Assembly (NCBI GenBank): GCA_950106755.1
Contig: OX467085.1
Coordinates: 310,001 to 374,000, forward strand
DNA length: 64,000 nt
From: Climacium dendroides
Taxonomy: Eukaryota > Streptophyta > Bryopsida > Hypnales > Climaciaceae
Direction of reading: 5' to 3'
Shown here: positions 27,268 through 40,523 of the stretch, piece by piece
Numbering within the stretch: the first letter of the stretch is position 1
How the letters are laid out: every line of letters starts with the position of its first letter
The notes under the pieces: generated by a model
Database searches by the model: none
Told to the model about the DNA's origin: nothing
What the model saw: the letters and a program-made list of their open reading frames with translations, nothing else
Made by a program: the position numbers and the translations under genes

Positions 27268-29187
27268 ATTCATAGAGAAATGAAGTTTAAAAGTACCCTG
27301 TTGATTCCCCACACTTCTTCAATTGAACTTGTTTTAAGAAAAAGACTCTAGAAATCATGTTGAATTTGATAGACACCAAACCAATAAATTATATCGATTT
27401 GACGTGGAAGCATGTCCGAAAACATAACACACAAGTTGCAAACCTTCAAAATAACTAGGATTCATAGAAAAATGAAGTTTAAGAGAACCCTATTGCTTCC
27501 ACACACTTCTTCAATTGAACTTGTTTTAAAAAAAAGACTCTAGAAATCAGGTTGGATTTGATAGACACCAAACCAATAAATTATATCGATTTGACGTGGA
27601 AGCATGTCCGAAAACATAACACACAAGTTGAAAACCTTCAAAATAACTAGGATTCATAGAGAAATGAAGTTTAAAAGAACCCTGTTGATTCCCCACACTT
27701 CTTCAATTGAACTTGTTTTAAGAAAAAGACTCTAGAAATCATGTTGAATTTGATAGACACCAAACCAATAAATTATATCGATTTGACGTGGAAGCATGTC
27801 CGAAAACATAACACACAAGTTGCAAACCTTCAAAATAACTAGGATTCATAGAAAAATGAAGTTTAAGAGAACCCTATTGCTTCCACACACTTCTTCAATT
27901 GAACTTGTTTTAAAAAAAAGACTCTAGAAATCAGGTTGGATTTGATAGACACCAAACCAATAAATTATATCGATTTGACGTGGAAGCATGTCCGAAAACA
28001 TAACACACAAGTTGAAAACCTTCAAAATAATTAGGATTCATAGAGAAATGAAGTTTAAAAGAACCCTGTTGATTCCCCACACTTCTTCAATTGAACTTGT
28101 TTTAAGAAAAAGACTCTAGAAATCATGTTGGATTTGATAGACACCAAACCAATAAATTATATCGATTTGACGTGGAAGCATGTCCGAAAACATAACACAC
28201 AAGTTGAAAACCTTCAAAATAACTAGGATTCATAGAGAAATGAAGTTTAAAAGAACCCTGTTGATTCCCCACACTTCTTCAATTGAACTTGTTTTAAGAA
28301 AAAGACTCTAGAAATCATGTTGAATTTGATAGACACCAAACCAATAAATTATATCGATTTGACGTGGAAGCATGTCCGAAAACATAACACACAAGTTGCA
28401 AACCTTCAAAATAACTAGGATTCATAGAAAAATGAAGTTTAAGAGAACCCTATTGCTTCCACACACTTCTTCAATTGAACTTGTTTTAAAAAAAAGACTC
28501 TAGAAATCAGGTTGGATTTGATAGACACCAAACCAATAAATTATATCGATTTGACGTGGAAGCATGTCCGAAAACATAACACACAAGTTGAAAACCTTCA
28601 AAATAACTAGGATTCATAGAGAAATGAAGTTTAAAAGAACCCTGTTGATTCCCCACACTTCTTCAATTGAACTTGTTTTAAGAAAAAGACTCTAGAAATC
28701 ATGTTGAATTTGATAGACACCAAACCAATAAATTATATCGATTTGACGTGGAAGCATGTCCGAAAACATAACACACAAGTTGCAAACCTTCAAAATAACT
28801 AGGATTCATAGAAAAATGAAGTTTAAGAGAACCCTATTGCTTCCACACACTTCTTCAATTGAACTTGTTTTAAAAAAAAGACTCTAGAAATCAGGTTGGA
28901 TTTGATAGACACCAAACCAATAAATTATATCGATTTGACGTGGAAGCATGTCCGAAAACATAACACACAAGTTGAAAACCTTCAAAATAACTAGGATTCA
29001 TAGAGAAATGAAGTTTAAAAGAACCCTGTTGATTCCCCACACTTCTTCAATTGAACTTGTTTTAAGAAAAAGACTCTAGAAATCATGTTGGATTTGATAG
29101 ACACCAAACCAATAAATTATATCGATTTGACGTGGAAGCATGTCCGAAAACATAACACACAAGTTGAAAACCTTCAAAATAATTAGG
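27268..29187. repeat. 5-monomer HOR, two copies of 960 bp
   Basis: The order is TTGAATTTG type, CTTCCACACAC type, TTGAATTTG type, CTTCCACACAC type, then a TTGGATTTG type with GTTTTAAG. It runs 27268-28227 and again 28228-29187. The CTTCCACACAC change (an A in the C-run at monomer position 43 or beside it) occurs in exactly four monomers (27460, 27844, 28420, 28804), so it arose once and was copied. The unit looks like an amplified piece of the preceding 10-mer. The first monomer of copy 1 has AAAAGTACCC. Confidence 0.93.
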
Positions 29188-32100
29188 ATTCATAGAAAAA
29201 TGAAGTTTAAGAGAACCCTATTGCTTCCCCACACTTCTTCAATTGATCTTGCTTTCAAAAAAAGACTCTAGAAATCATGTTGGATTTGATAGACACCAAA
29301 CCAATAAATTATATCGATTTGACGTGGAAGCATGTCCGAAAACATAACACACAAATTGAAAACCTTCAAAATAATTAGGATTCATAGAGAAATGAAGTTT
29401 AAAAGAACCCTGTTGATTCCCCACACTTCTTCAATTGAACTTGTTTTAAGAAAAAGACTCTAGAAATCATGTTGGATTTGATAGACACCAAACCAATAAA
29501 TTATATCGATTTGACGTGGAAGCATGTCCGAAAACATAACACACAAGTTGCAAACCTTCAAAATAACTAGGATTCATAGAAAAATGAAGTTTAAGAGAAC
29601 CCTATTGCTTCCCCACACTTCTTCAATTGAACTTGTTTTAAAAAAAAGACTCTAGAAATCAGGTTGGATTTGATAGACACCAAACCAATAAATTATATCG
29701 ATTTGACGTGGAAGCATGTCCGAAAACATAACACACAAGTTGAAAACCTTCAAAATAACTAGGATTCATAGAGAAATGAAGTTTAAAAGAACCCTGTTGA
29801 TTCCCCACACTTCTTCAATTGAACTTGTTTTAAGAAAAAGACTCTAGAAATCATGTTGGATTTGATAGACACCAAACCAATAAATTATATCGATTTGACG
29901 TGGAAGCATGTCCGAAAACATAACACACAAGTTGCAAACCTTCAAAATAATTAGGATTCATAGAAAAATGAAGTTTAAGAGAACCCTATTTCTTCCCCAC
30001 ACTTCTTCAATTGATCTTGCTTTCAAAAAAAGACTCTAGAAATCATGTTGGATTTGATAGACACCAAACCAATAAATTATATCGATTTGACGTGGAAGCA
30101 TGTCCGAAAACATAACACACAAGTTGCAAACCTTCAAAATAATTAGGATTCATAGAAAAATGAAGTTTAAAAGAACCCTGTTGATTCCCCACACTTCTTC
30201 AATTGAACTTGTTTTAAGAAAAAGACTCTAGAAATCATGTTGGATTTGATAGACACCAAACCAATAAATTATATCGATTTGACGTGGAAGCATGTCCGAA
30301 AACATAACACACAAGTTGAAAACCTTCAAAATAACTAGGATTCATAGAAAAATGAAGTTTAAGAGAACCCTATTGATTCCCCACACTTCTTCAATTGATC
30401 TTGCTTTCAAAAAAAGACTCTAGAAATCATGTTGGATTTGATAGACACCAAACCAATAAATTATATCGATTTGACGTGGAAGCATGTCCGAAAACATAAC
30501 ACACAAGTTGCAAACCTTCAAAATAATTAGGATTCATAGAGAAATGAAGTTTAAAAGAACCCTGTTAATTCCCCACACTTCTTCAATTGAACTTGTTTTA
30601 AGAAAAAGACTCTAGAAATCATGTTGGATTTGATAGACACCAAACCAATAAATTATATCGATTTGACGTGGAAGCATGTCCGAAAACATAACACACAAGT
30701 TGAAAACCTTCAAAATAATTAGGATTCATAGAAAAATGAAGTTTAAGAGAACCCTATTGATTCCCCACAGTTCTTCAATTGAACTTGTTTTAAAAAAAAA
30801 GACTCTAGAAATCATGTTGGATTTGATAGACACCAAACCAATAAATTATATCGATTTGACGTGGAAGCATGTCCGAAAACATAACACACAAGTTGAAAAC
30901 CTTCAAAATAATTAGGATTCATAGAAAAATGAAGTTTAAGAGAACCCTATTGCTTCCCCACACTTCTTCAATTGATCTTGCTTTCAAAAAAAGACTCTAG
31001 AAATCATGTTGGATTTGATAGACACCAAACCAATAAATTATATCGATTTGACGTGGAAGCATGTCCGAAAACATAACACACAAGTTGAAAACCTTCAAAA
31101 TAATTAGGATTCATAGAAAAATGAAGTTTAAGAGAACCCTATTGCTTCCCCACAGTTCTTCAATTGAACTTGCTTTCAAAAAAAGACTCTAGAAATCATG
31201 TTGGATTTGATAGACTCCAAACCAATAAATTATATCGATTTGACGTGGAAGCATGTCCGAAAACATAACACACAAGTTGAAAACCTTCAAAATAAGTAGG
31301 ATTCATAGAGAAATGAAGTTTAAAAGAACCCTGTTGATTCCCCACACTTCTTCAATTGATCTTGCTTTCAAAAAAAGACTCTAGAAATCATGTTGGATTT
31401 GATAGACACCAAACCAATAAATTATATCGATTTGACGTGGAAGCATGTCCGAAAACATAACACACAAGTTGCAAACCTTCAAAATAACTAGGATTCATAG
31501 AAAAATGAAGTTTAAGAGAACCCTATTGCTTCCCCACACTTCTTCAATTGAACTTGTTTTAAAAAAAAGACTCTAGAAATCAGGTTGGATTTGATAGACA
31601 CCAAACCAATAAATTATATCGATTTGACGTGGAAGCATGTCCGAAAACATAACACACAAGTTGAAAACCTTCAAAATAATTAGGATTCATAGAAAAATGA
31701 AGTTTAAGAGAACCCTATTGATTCCCCACACTTCTTCAATTGAACTTCTTTTAAAAAAAAGACTCTAGAAATCATGTTGGATTTGATAGACACCAAACCA
31801 ATAAATTATATCGATTTGACGTGGAAGCATGTCCGAAAACATAACACACAAGTTGCAAACCTTCAAAATAACTAGGATTCATAGAAAAATGAAGCTTAAG
31901 AGAACCCTATTGATTCCCCACACTTCTTCAATTGATCTTGCTTTCAAAAAAAGACTCTAGAAATCAGGTTGGATTTGATAGACACCAAACCAATAAATTA
32001 TATCGATTTGACGTGGAAGCATGTCCGAAAACATAACACACAAATTGAAAACCTTCAAAATAATTAGGATTCATAGAAAAATGAAGTTTAAAAGAACCCT

Positions 32101-33221
32101 GTTGATTCCCCACACTTCTTCAATTGAACTTGTTTTAAAATAAAGACTCTAGAAATCAGGTTGGATTTGATAGACACCGAACCAATAAATTATATCGATT
32201 TGACGTGGAAGCATGTCCGAAAACATAACACACAAGTTGAAAACCTTCAAAATAATTAGGATTCATAGAAAAATGAAGTTTAAGAGAACCCTATTGATTC
32301 CCCACAGTTCTTCAATTGAACTTGTTTTAAAATAAAAGACTCTAGAAATCATGTTGGATTTGATAGACACCAAACCAATAAATTATATCGATTTGACGTG
32401 GAAGCATGTCCGAAAACATAACACACAAGTTGAAAACCTTCAAAATAACTAGGATTCATAGAAAAATGAAGTTTAAGAGAACCCTATTGCTTCCCCACAC
32501 TTCTTCAATTGATCTTGCTTTCAAAAAAAGACTCTAGAAATCATGTTGGATTTGATAGACACCAAACCAATAAATTATATCGATTTGACGTGGAAGCATG
32601 TCCAAAAACATAACACACAAGTTGAAAACCTTCAAAATAATTAGGATTCATAGAAAAATGAAGTTTAAGAGAACCCTATTGCTTCCCCACACTTCTTCAA
32701 TTGATCTTGCTTTCAAAAAAAGACTCTAGAAATCATGTTGGATTTGATAGACACCAAACCAATAAATTATATCGATTTGACGTGGAAGCATGTCCGAAAA
32801 CATAACACACAAGTTGAAAACCTTCAAAATAATTAGGATTCATAGAAAAATGAAGTTTAAAAGAACCCTGTTGATTCCCCACACTTCTTCAATTGAACTT
32901 GTTTTAAGAAAAAGACTCTAGAAATCATGTTGGATTTGATAGACACCAAACCAATAAATTATATCGATTTGACGTGGAAGCATGTCCGAAAACATAACAC
33001 ACAAGTTGAAAACCTTCAAAATAACTAGGATTCATAGAAAAATGAAGTTTAAGAGAACCCTATTGCTTCCCCATACTTCTTCAATTGATCTTGCTTTCAA
33101 AAAAAGACTCTAGAAATCATGTTGGATTTGATAGACACCAAACCAATAAATTATATCGATTTGACGTGGAAGCATGTCCGAAAACATAACACACAAGTTG
33201 AAAACCTTCAAAATAATTAGG
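29188..33221. repeat. Mosaic monomers with two 193-bp units
   Basis: Twenty-one monomers occur with no clear tandem HOR. They include 193-bp units at 30724-30916 (nine A in the tract) and 32261-32453 (AAAATAAAAG), and single-copy changes such as CCCTATTTCTTCC near 29989 and AATAAGTAGG near 31293. The CACAGTTC allele becomes frequent from here onward. Confidence 0.85.
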
Positions 33222-34373
33222 ATTCATAGAAAAATGAAGTTTAAGAGGACCCTATTGCTTCCCTACACTTCTTCAATTGAACTTGCTTTCAAAAAAAGAC
33301 TCTAGAAATCATGTTGGATTTGATAGACACCAAACCAATAAATTATATCGATTTGACGTGGAAGCATGTCCGAAAACATAACACACAAGTTGCAAACCTT
33401 CAGAATAATTAGGATTCATAGAGAAATGAAGTTTAAGAGAACCCTATTGATTCCCCACACTTCTTCAATTGAACTTCTTTTAAAAAAAAGACTCTAGAAA
33501 TCATGTTGGATTTGATAGACACCAAACCAATAAATTATATCGATTTGACGTGGAAGCATGTCCGAAAACATAACACAAAAGTTGCAAACCTTCAAAATAA
33601 TTAGGATTCATAGAGAAATGAAGTTTAAGAGAACCCTATTGATTCCCTACAGTTCTTCAATTGAACTTGTTTCAAAAAAAAGACTCTAGAAATCATGTTG
33701 GATTTGATAGACACCAAACCAATAAATTATATCGATTTGACGTGGAAGCATGTCCGAAAACATAACACACAAGTTGAAAACCTTCAAAATAATTAGGATT
33801 CATAGAAAAATGAAGTTTAAGAGGACCCTATTGCTTCCCTACACTTCTTCAATTGAACTTGCTTTCAAAAAAAGACTCTAGAAATCATGTTGGATTTGAT
33901 AGACACCAAACCAATAAATTATATCGATTTGACGTGGAAGCATGTCCGAAAACATAACACACAAGTTGCAAACCTTCAGAATAATTAGGATTCATAGAGA
34001 AATGAAGTTTAAGAGAACCCTATTGATTCCCCACACTTCTTCAATTGAACTTCTTTTAAAAAAAAGACTCTAGAAATCATGTTGGATTTGATAGACACCA
34101 AACCAATAAATTATATCGATTTGACGTGGAAGCATGTCCGAAAACATAACACAAAAGTTGCAAACCTTCAAAATAATTAGGATTCATAGAGAAATGAAGT
34201 TTAAGAGAACCCTATTGATTCCCTACAGTTCTTCAATTGAACTTGTTTCAAAAAAAAGACTCTAGAAATCATGTTGGATTTGATAGACACCAAACCAATA
34301 AATTATATCGATTTGACGTGGAAGCATGTCCGAAAACATAACACACAAGTTGCAAACCTTCAAAATAATTAGG
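33222..34373. repeat. 3-monomer HOR, two tandem copies of 576 bp
   Basis: 33222-33797 repeats at 33798-34373. Shared private variants are AAGAGGACCC with CCCTACAC in the first monomer, TTCAGAATAATT at its end, ACAAAAGTTGC in the second monomer, and CCCTACAGTTC with GTTTCAAAA in the third. The visible difference is the last monomer's end (GTTGAAAAC against GTTGCAAAC). This is a clean recent local duplication. Confidence 0.94.
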
Positions 34374-35909
34374 ATTCATAGAAAAATGAAGTTTAAGAGA
34401 ACCCTATTGATTCCCCACACTTCTTCAATTGATCTTGCTTTCAAAAAAAGACTCTAGAAATCATGTTGGATTTGATAGACACCAAACCAATAAATTATAT
34501 CGATTTGACGTGGAAGCATGTCCGAAAACATAACACACAAGTTGCAAACCTTCAAAATAACTAGGATTCATAGAAAAATGAGGTTTAAGAGAACCCTATT
34601 GCTTCCCCACACTTCTTCAATTGATCTTGCTTTCAAAAAAAGACTCTAGAAATCATGTTGGATATGATAGACACCAAACCAATAAATTATATCGATTTGA
34701 CGTGGAAGCATGTCCGAAAACATAACACACAAGTTGCAAACCTTCAAAATAATTAGGATTCATAGAAAAATGAAGTTTAAGAGAACCCTATTGCTTCCCC
34801 ACACTTCTTCAATTGATCTTGCTTTCAAAAAAAGACTCTAGAAATCATGTTGGATTTGATAGACACCAAAGCAATAAATTATATCGATTTGACGTGGAAG
34901 CATGTCCGAAAACATAACACACAAGTTGCAAACCTTCAAAATAACTAGGATTCATAGAAAAATGAAGTTTAAGAGAACCCTATTGCTTCCCCACACTTCT
35001 TCAATTGAACTTGTTTTAAAAAAAAGACTCTAGAAATCAGGTTGGATTTGATAGACACCAAACCAATAAATTATATCGATTTGACGTGGAAGCATGTCCG
35101 AAAACATAACACACAAGTTGCAAACCTTCAAAATAACTAGGATTCATAGAAAAATGAAGTTTAAGAGAACCCTATTGATTCCCCACACTTCCTCAATTGA
35201 ACTTCTTTTAAAAAAAAGACTCTAGAAATCATGTTGGATTTGGTAGACACCAAACCAATAAATTATATCGATTTGACGTGGAAGCATGTTCGAAAACATA
35301 ACACACAAGTTGAAAACCTTCAAAATAACTAGGATTCATAGAAAAATGAAGTTTGAGAGAACCCTATTGCTTCCCCACACTTCTTCAATTGAACTTCTTT
35401 TAAAAAAAAGACTCTAGAAATCATGTTGGATTTGGTAGACACCAAACCAATAAATTATATCGATTTGACGTGGAAGCATGTTCGAAAACATAACACACAA
35501 GTTGCAAACCTTCAAAATAACTAGGATTCATAGAAAAATGAGGTTTAAGAGAACCCTATTGCTTCCCCACACTTCTTCAATTGATCATGCTTTCAAAAAA
35601 AGACTCTAGAAATCATGTTGGATATGATAGACACCAAACCAATAAATTATATCGATTTGACGTGGAAGCATGTCCGAAAACATAACACACAAGTTGCAAA
35701 CCTTCAAAATAACTAGGATTCATAGAAAAATGAAGTTTAAGAGAACCCTATTGATTCCCCACACTTCTTCAATTGATCTTGCTTTCAAAAAAAGACTCTA
35801 GAAATCATGTTGGATTTGATAGACACCAAACCAATAAATTATATCGATTTGACGTGGAAGCATGTCCGAAAACATAACACACAAGTTGAAAACCTTCAAA
35901 ATAATTAGG
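34374..35909. repeat. Eight monomers with repeated ATGAGGTTTAAG/GATATGATAG marker
   Basis: The paired rare alleles ATGAGGTTTAAG and GGATATGATAG occur together at 34566 and again at 35526, 960 bp apart, so a five-monomer shift copied at least this unit. Between them, two successive monomers (35142, 35334) share CTTCTTTTA, TTTGGTAGAC and CATGTTCGAAAA, a local monomer-level doubling. Confidence 0.82.
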
Positions 35910-36869
35910 ATTCATAGAGAAATGAAGTTTAAAAGAACCCTGTTGATTCCCCACACTTCTTCAATTGAACTTGTTTTAAGAAAAAGACTCTAGAAATCAT
36001 GTTGGATTTGATAGACACCAAACCAATAAATTATATCGATTTGACGTGGAAGCATGTCCGAAAACATAACACACAAGTTGCAAACCTTCAAAATAACTAG
36101 GATTCATAGAAAAATGAAGTTTAAGGGAACCCTATTGATTCCCCACAGTTCTTCAATTGATCTTGCTTTCAAAAAAAGACTCTAGAAATCATGTTGGATT
36201 TGATAGACACCAAACCAATAAATTATATCGATTTGACGTGGAAGCATGTCCGAAAACATAACACACAAGTTGAAAACCTTCAAAATAATTAGGATTCATA
36301 GAGAAATGAAGTTTAAAAGAACCCTGTTGATTCCCCACACTTCTTCAATTGAACTTGTTTTAAGAAAAAGACTCTAGAAATCATGTTGGATTTGATAGAC
36401 ACCAAACCAATAAATTATATCGATTTGACGTGGAAGCATGTCCGAAAACATAACACACAAGTTGAAAACCTTCAAAATAATTAGGATTCATAGAAAAATG
36501 AAGTTTAAAAGAACCCTATTGATTCCCCACAGTTCTTCAATTGATCTTGCTTTCAAAAAAAGACTCTAGAAATCATGTTGGATTTGATAGACACCAAACC
36601 AATAAATTATATCGATTTGACGTGGAAGCATGTCCGAAAACATAACACACAAGTTGAAAACCTTCAAAATAATTAGGATTCATAGAGAAATGAAGTTTAA
36701 AAGAACCCTGTTGATTCCCCACACTTCTTCAATTGAACTTGTTTTAAGAAAAAGACTCTAGAAATCATGTTGGATTTGATAGACACCAAACCAATAAATT
36801 ATATCGATTTGACGTGGAAGCATGTCCGAAAATATAACACACAAGTTGCAAACCTTCAAAATAACTAGG
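35910..36869. repeat. Dimer HOR (384 bp), about 2.5 copies
   Basis: An AGAGAAATG/AAAAG/CCTGTTG/GTTTTAAG monomer (35910, 36294, 36678) alternates with a CACAGTTC/GATCTTGCTTTC monomer (36102, 36486). Confidence 0.85.
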
Positions 36870-37061
36870 ATTCATAGAGAAATGAAGTTTAAGAGAACCC
36901 TATTGATTCCCCACAGTTCTTCAATTGAACTTGTTTCAAAAAAAAGATTCGAGAAATCATGTTGGATTTGATAGACACCAAACCAATAAATTATATCGAT
37001 TTGACGTGGAAGCATGTCCGAAAACATAACACACAAGTTGAAAACCTTCAAAATAATTAGG
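36870..37061. repeat. Monomer lacking the XbaI/TAG motif
   Basis: At 36947-36954 the usual GACTCTAG reads GATTCGAG, two substitutions in eight bases. This destroys both the XbaI site and the in-frame TAG. It is the only such copy I noticed. Confidence 0.85.
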
Positions 37062-37637
37062 ATTCATAGAAAAATGAAGTTTAAGAGAACCCTATTGATT
37101 CCCCACAGTTCTTCAATTGAACTTCTTTTAAAAAAAAGACTCTAGAAATCATGTTGGATTTGGTAGAAACCAAACCAATAAATTATATCGATTTGACGTG
37201 GAAGCATGTTCGAAAACATAACACACAAGTTGCAAACCTTCAAAATAACTAGGATTCTTAGAAAAATGAAGTTTAAGAGAACCCTATTGCTTCCCCACAC
37301 TTCTTCAATTGATCTTGCTTTCAAAAAAAGACTCTAGAAATCATGTTGGATTTGATAGACACCAAACCAATAAATTATATCGATTTGACGTGGAAGCATG
37401 TCCGAAAACATAACACACAAGTTGCAAACCTTCAAAATAATTAGGATTCATAGAAAAATGAAGTTTAAGAGAACCCTATTGCTTCCCCACACTTCTTCAA
37501 TTGAACTTGCTTTCAAAAAAAGACTCTAGAAATCATGTTGGATTTGATAGACACCAAACCAATAAATTATATCGATTTGACGTGGAAGCATGTCCGAAAA
37601 CATAACACACAAGTTGAAAACCTTCAAAATAACTAGG
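37062..37637. repeat. Three ordinary monomers
   Basis: Standard 192-bp units. The first carries GGTAGAAACC and CATGTTCGAAAA, and the next opens ATTCTTAG instead of ATTCATAG. A 60-codon minus-strand open frame over part of this stretch is treated as chance. Confidence 0.85.
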
Positions 37638-37830
37638 ATTCATAGAAAAATGAAGTTTAAGAGAACCCTATTGATTCCCCACACTTCTTCAATGGAAATC
37701 GGTTTTAAAAAAAAGACTCTAGAAATCATGGTGGATTTGATACACACCAAACCAATAAATTATATCGATTTGACGTGGAAGCATGTCCGAAAACATAACA
37801 CACAAGTTGAAAACCTTCAGAATAATTAGG
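37638..37830. repeat. Most divergent monomer, 193 bp with an upstream insertion
   Basis: Where other units read CAATTGAACTTGTTTT this one reads CAATGGAAATCGGTTTT, several changes including one inserted base. It also has CATGGTGGA and GATACACACC. The A-tract itself is of ordinary length (8 A), unlike the other 193-bp monomers. The MfeI site and the 10-bp palindrome are lost. Confidence 0.88.
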
Positions 37831-40523
37831 ATTCATAGAGAAATGAAGTTTAAGAGAACCCTATTGATTCCCCACAGTTCTTCAATTGAACTTGTTTCAA
37901 AAAAAAGACTCTAGAAATCATGTTGGATTTGGTAGACACCAAAGCAATAAATTATATCGATTTGACGTGGAAGCATGTCCGAAAACATAACACACAAGTT
38001 GAAAACCTTCAAAATAATTAGGATTCATAGAAAAATGAAGTTTAAGAGAACCCTATTGCTTCCCCACACTTCTTCAATTGAACTTGTTTTAAAATAAAGA
38101 CTCTAGAAATCATGTTGGATTTGATAGACACCAAACCAATAAATTATATCGATTTGACGTGGAAGCATGTCCGAAAACATAACACACAAGTTGCAAACCT
38201 TCAAAATAACTAGGATTCATAGAAAAATGAAGTTTAAGAGAACCCTATTGATTCCCCACAGTTCTTCAATTGAACTTGTTTTAAAAAAAAGACTCTAGAA
38301 ATCATGTTGGATTTGATAGACACCAAACCAATAAATTATATCGATTTGACGTGGAAGCATGTCCGAAAACATAACACACAAGTTGAAAACCTTCAAAATA
38401 ACTAGGATTCATAGAAAAATGAAGTTTAAGAGAACCCTATTGATTCCCCACAGTTCATCAATTGAACTTGTTTTAAAATAAAGACTCTAGAAATCATGTT
38501 GGATTTGATAGACACCAAACCAATAAATTATATCGATTTGACGTGGAAGCATGTCCGAAAACATAACACACAAGTTGCAAACCTTCAGAATAATTAGGAT
38601 TCATAGAGAAATGAAGTTTAAGAGAACCCTATTGATTCCCCACACTTCTTCAATTGAACTTGTTTTAAAAAAAAGACTCTAGAAATCATGTTGGATTTGA
38701 TAGACACCAAACCAATAAATTATATCGATTTGACGTGGAAGCATGTCCGAAAACATAACACACAAGTTGAAAACCTTCAAAATAATTAGGATTCATAGAA
38801 AAATGAAGTTTAAGAGAACCCTATTGATTCCCCACAGTTCTTCAATTGAACTTGTTTCAAAAAAAAGACTCTAGAAATCATGTTGGATTTGATAGACACC
38901 GAACCAATAAATTATATCGATTTGACGTGGAAGCATGTCCAAAAACATAACACACAAGTTGAAAACCTTCAAAATAATTAGGATTCATAGAAAAATGAAG
39001 TTTAAGAGAACCCTATTGATTCCCCACAGTTCTTCAATTGAACTTGTTTTAAAATAAAAGACTCTAGAAATCATGTTGGATTTGATAGACACCAAACCAA
39101 TAAATTATATCGATTTGACGTGGAAGCATGTCCGAAAACATAACACACAAGTTGAAAACCTTCAAAATAATTAGGATTCATAGAAAAATGAAGTTTAAGA
39201 GAACCCTATTGCTTCCCCACACTTCTTCAATTGAACTTGTTTTAAAATAAAAGACTCTAGAAATCATGTTGGATTTGATAGACACCAAACCAATAAATTA
39301 TATCGATTTGACGTGGAAGCATGTCCGAAAACATAACACACAAGTTGAAAACCTTCAAAATAATTAGGATTCATAGAAAAATGAAGTTTAAGAGAACCCT
39401 ATTGATTCCCCACAGTTCTTCAATTGAACTTGTTTCAAAAAAAAGACTCTAGAAATCATGTTGGATTTGATAGACACCAAACCAATAAATTATATCGATT
39501 TGACGTGGAAGCATGTCCGAAAACATAACACACAAGTTGCAAACCTTCAAAATAATTAGGATTCATAGAAAAATGAAGTTTAAGAGAACCCTATTGATTC
39601 CCCACAGTTCTTCAATTGAACTTGTTTAAAAAAAAAGACTCTAGAAATCATGTTGGATTTGGTAGACACCAAAGCAATAAATTATATCGATTTGACGTGG
39701 AAGCATGTCCGAAAACATAACACACAAGTTGCAAACCTTCAAAATAATTAGGATTCATAGAAAAATGAAGTTTAAGAGAACCCTGTTGATTCCCCACACT
39801 TCTTCAATTGAACTTGTTTTAAAATAAAAGACTCTAGAAATCATGTTGGATTTGATAGACACCAAACCAATAAATTATATCGATTTGACATGGAAGCATG
39901 TCCGAAAACATAACACACAAGTTGCAAACCTTCAAAATAATTAGGATTCATAGAAAAATGAAGTTTAAGAGAACCCTATTGATTCCCCACAGTTCTTCAA
40001 TTGAACTTGTTTAAAAAAAAAGACTCTAGAAATCATGTTGGATTTGGTAGACACCAAAGCAATAAATTATATCGATTTGACGTGGAAGCATGTCCGAAAA
40101 CATAACACACAAGTTGCAAACCTTCAAAATAATTAGGATTCATAGAAAAATGAAGTTTAAGAGAACCCTGTTGATTCCCCACACTTCTTCAATTGAACTT
40201 GTTTTAAAATAAAAGACTCTAGAAATCATGTTGGATTTGATAGACACCAAACCAATAAATTATATCGATTTGACGTGGAAGCCTGTCCGAAAACATAACA
40301 CACAAGTTGAAAACCTTCAAAATAATTAGGATTCATAGAGAAATGAAGTTTAAGAGAACCCTGTTGATTCCCCACACTTCCTCAATTGATCTTGCTTTCA
40401 AAAAAAAGACTCTAGAAATCATGTTGGATTTGGTAGACACCAAAGCAATAAATTATATCGATTTGACGTGGAAGCATGTCCGAAAACATAACACACAAGT
40501 TGAAAACCTTCAAAATAATTAGG
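37831..40523. repeat. Diverse zone with clustered 193-bp monomers
   Basis: Fourteen monomers are mainly of the CACAGTTC/GTTTCAAAA and GTTTTAAAATAAAAG types. 193-bp units are at 38983, 39176, 39753, 40138 and 40331. A 385-bp dimer repeats at 39561-39945 and 39946-40330 (GTTTAAAAAAAAAG with GGTAGAC and AAAGCAATAAA, then AAAATAAAAG). Single-copy changes include GACATGGAAG (near 39887) and GAAGCCTGTCC (near 40279). Confidence 0.88.

Noticed and set aside
37142..37324. Minus-strand open frame of 60 codons
   Set aside because: It is antisense satellite sequence opened by local substitutions in two monomers, and it is unique among about 333 copies. I see no coding signal.
911..40522. Eight plus-strand open frames of 71-79 codons with nearly the same product
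   Set aside because: Each spans a monomer junction and exists only because a 193-bp unit shifts frame past the repeat's TAG. There is no promoter or gene context, the frame is stopped in nearly all other copies, and changes fall without regard to codon position.
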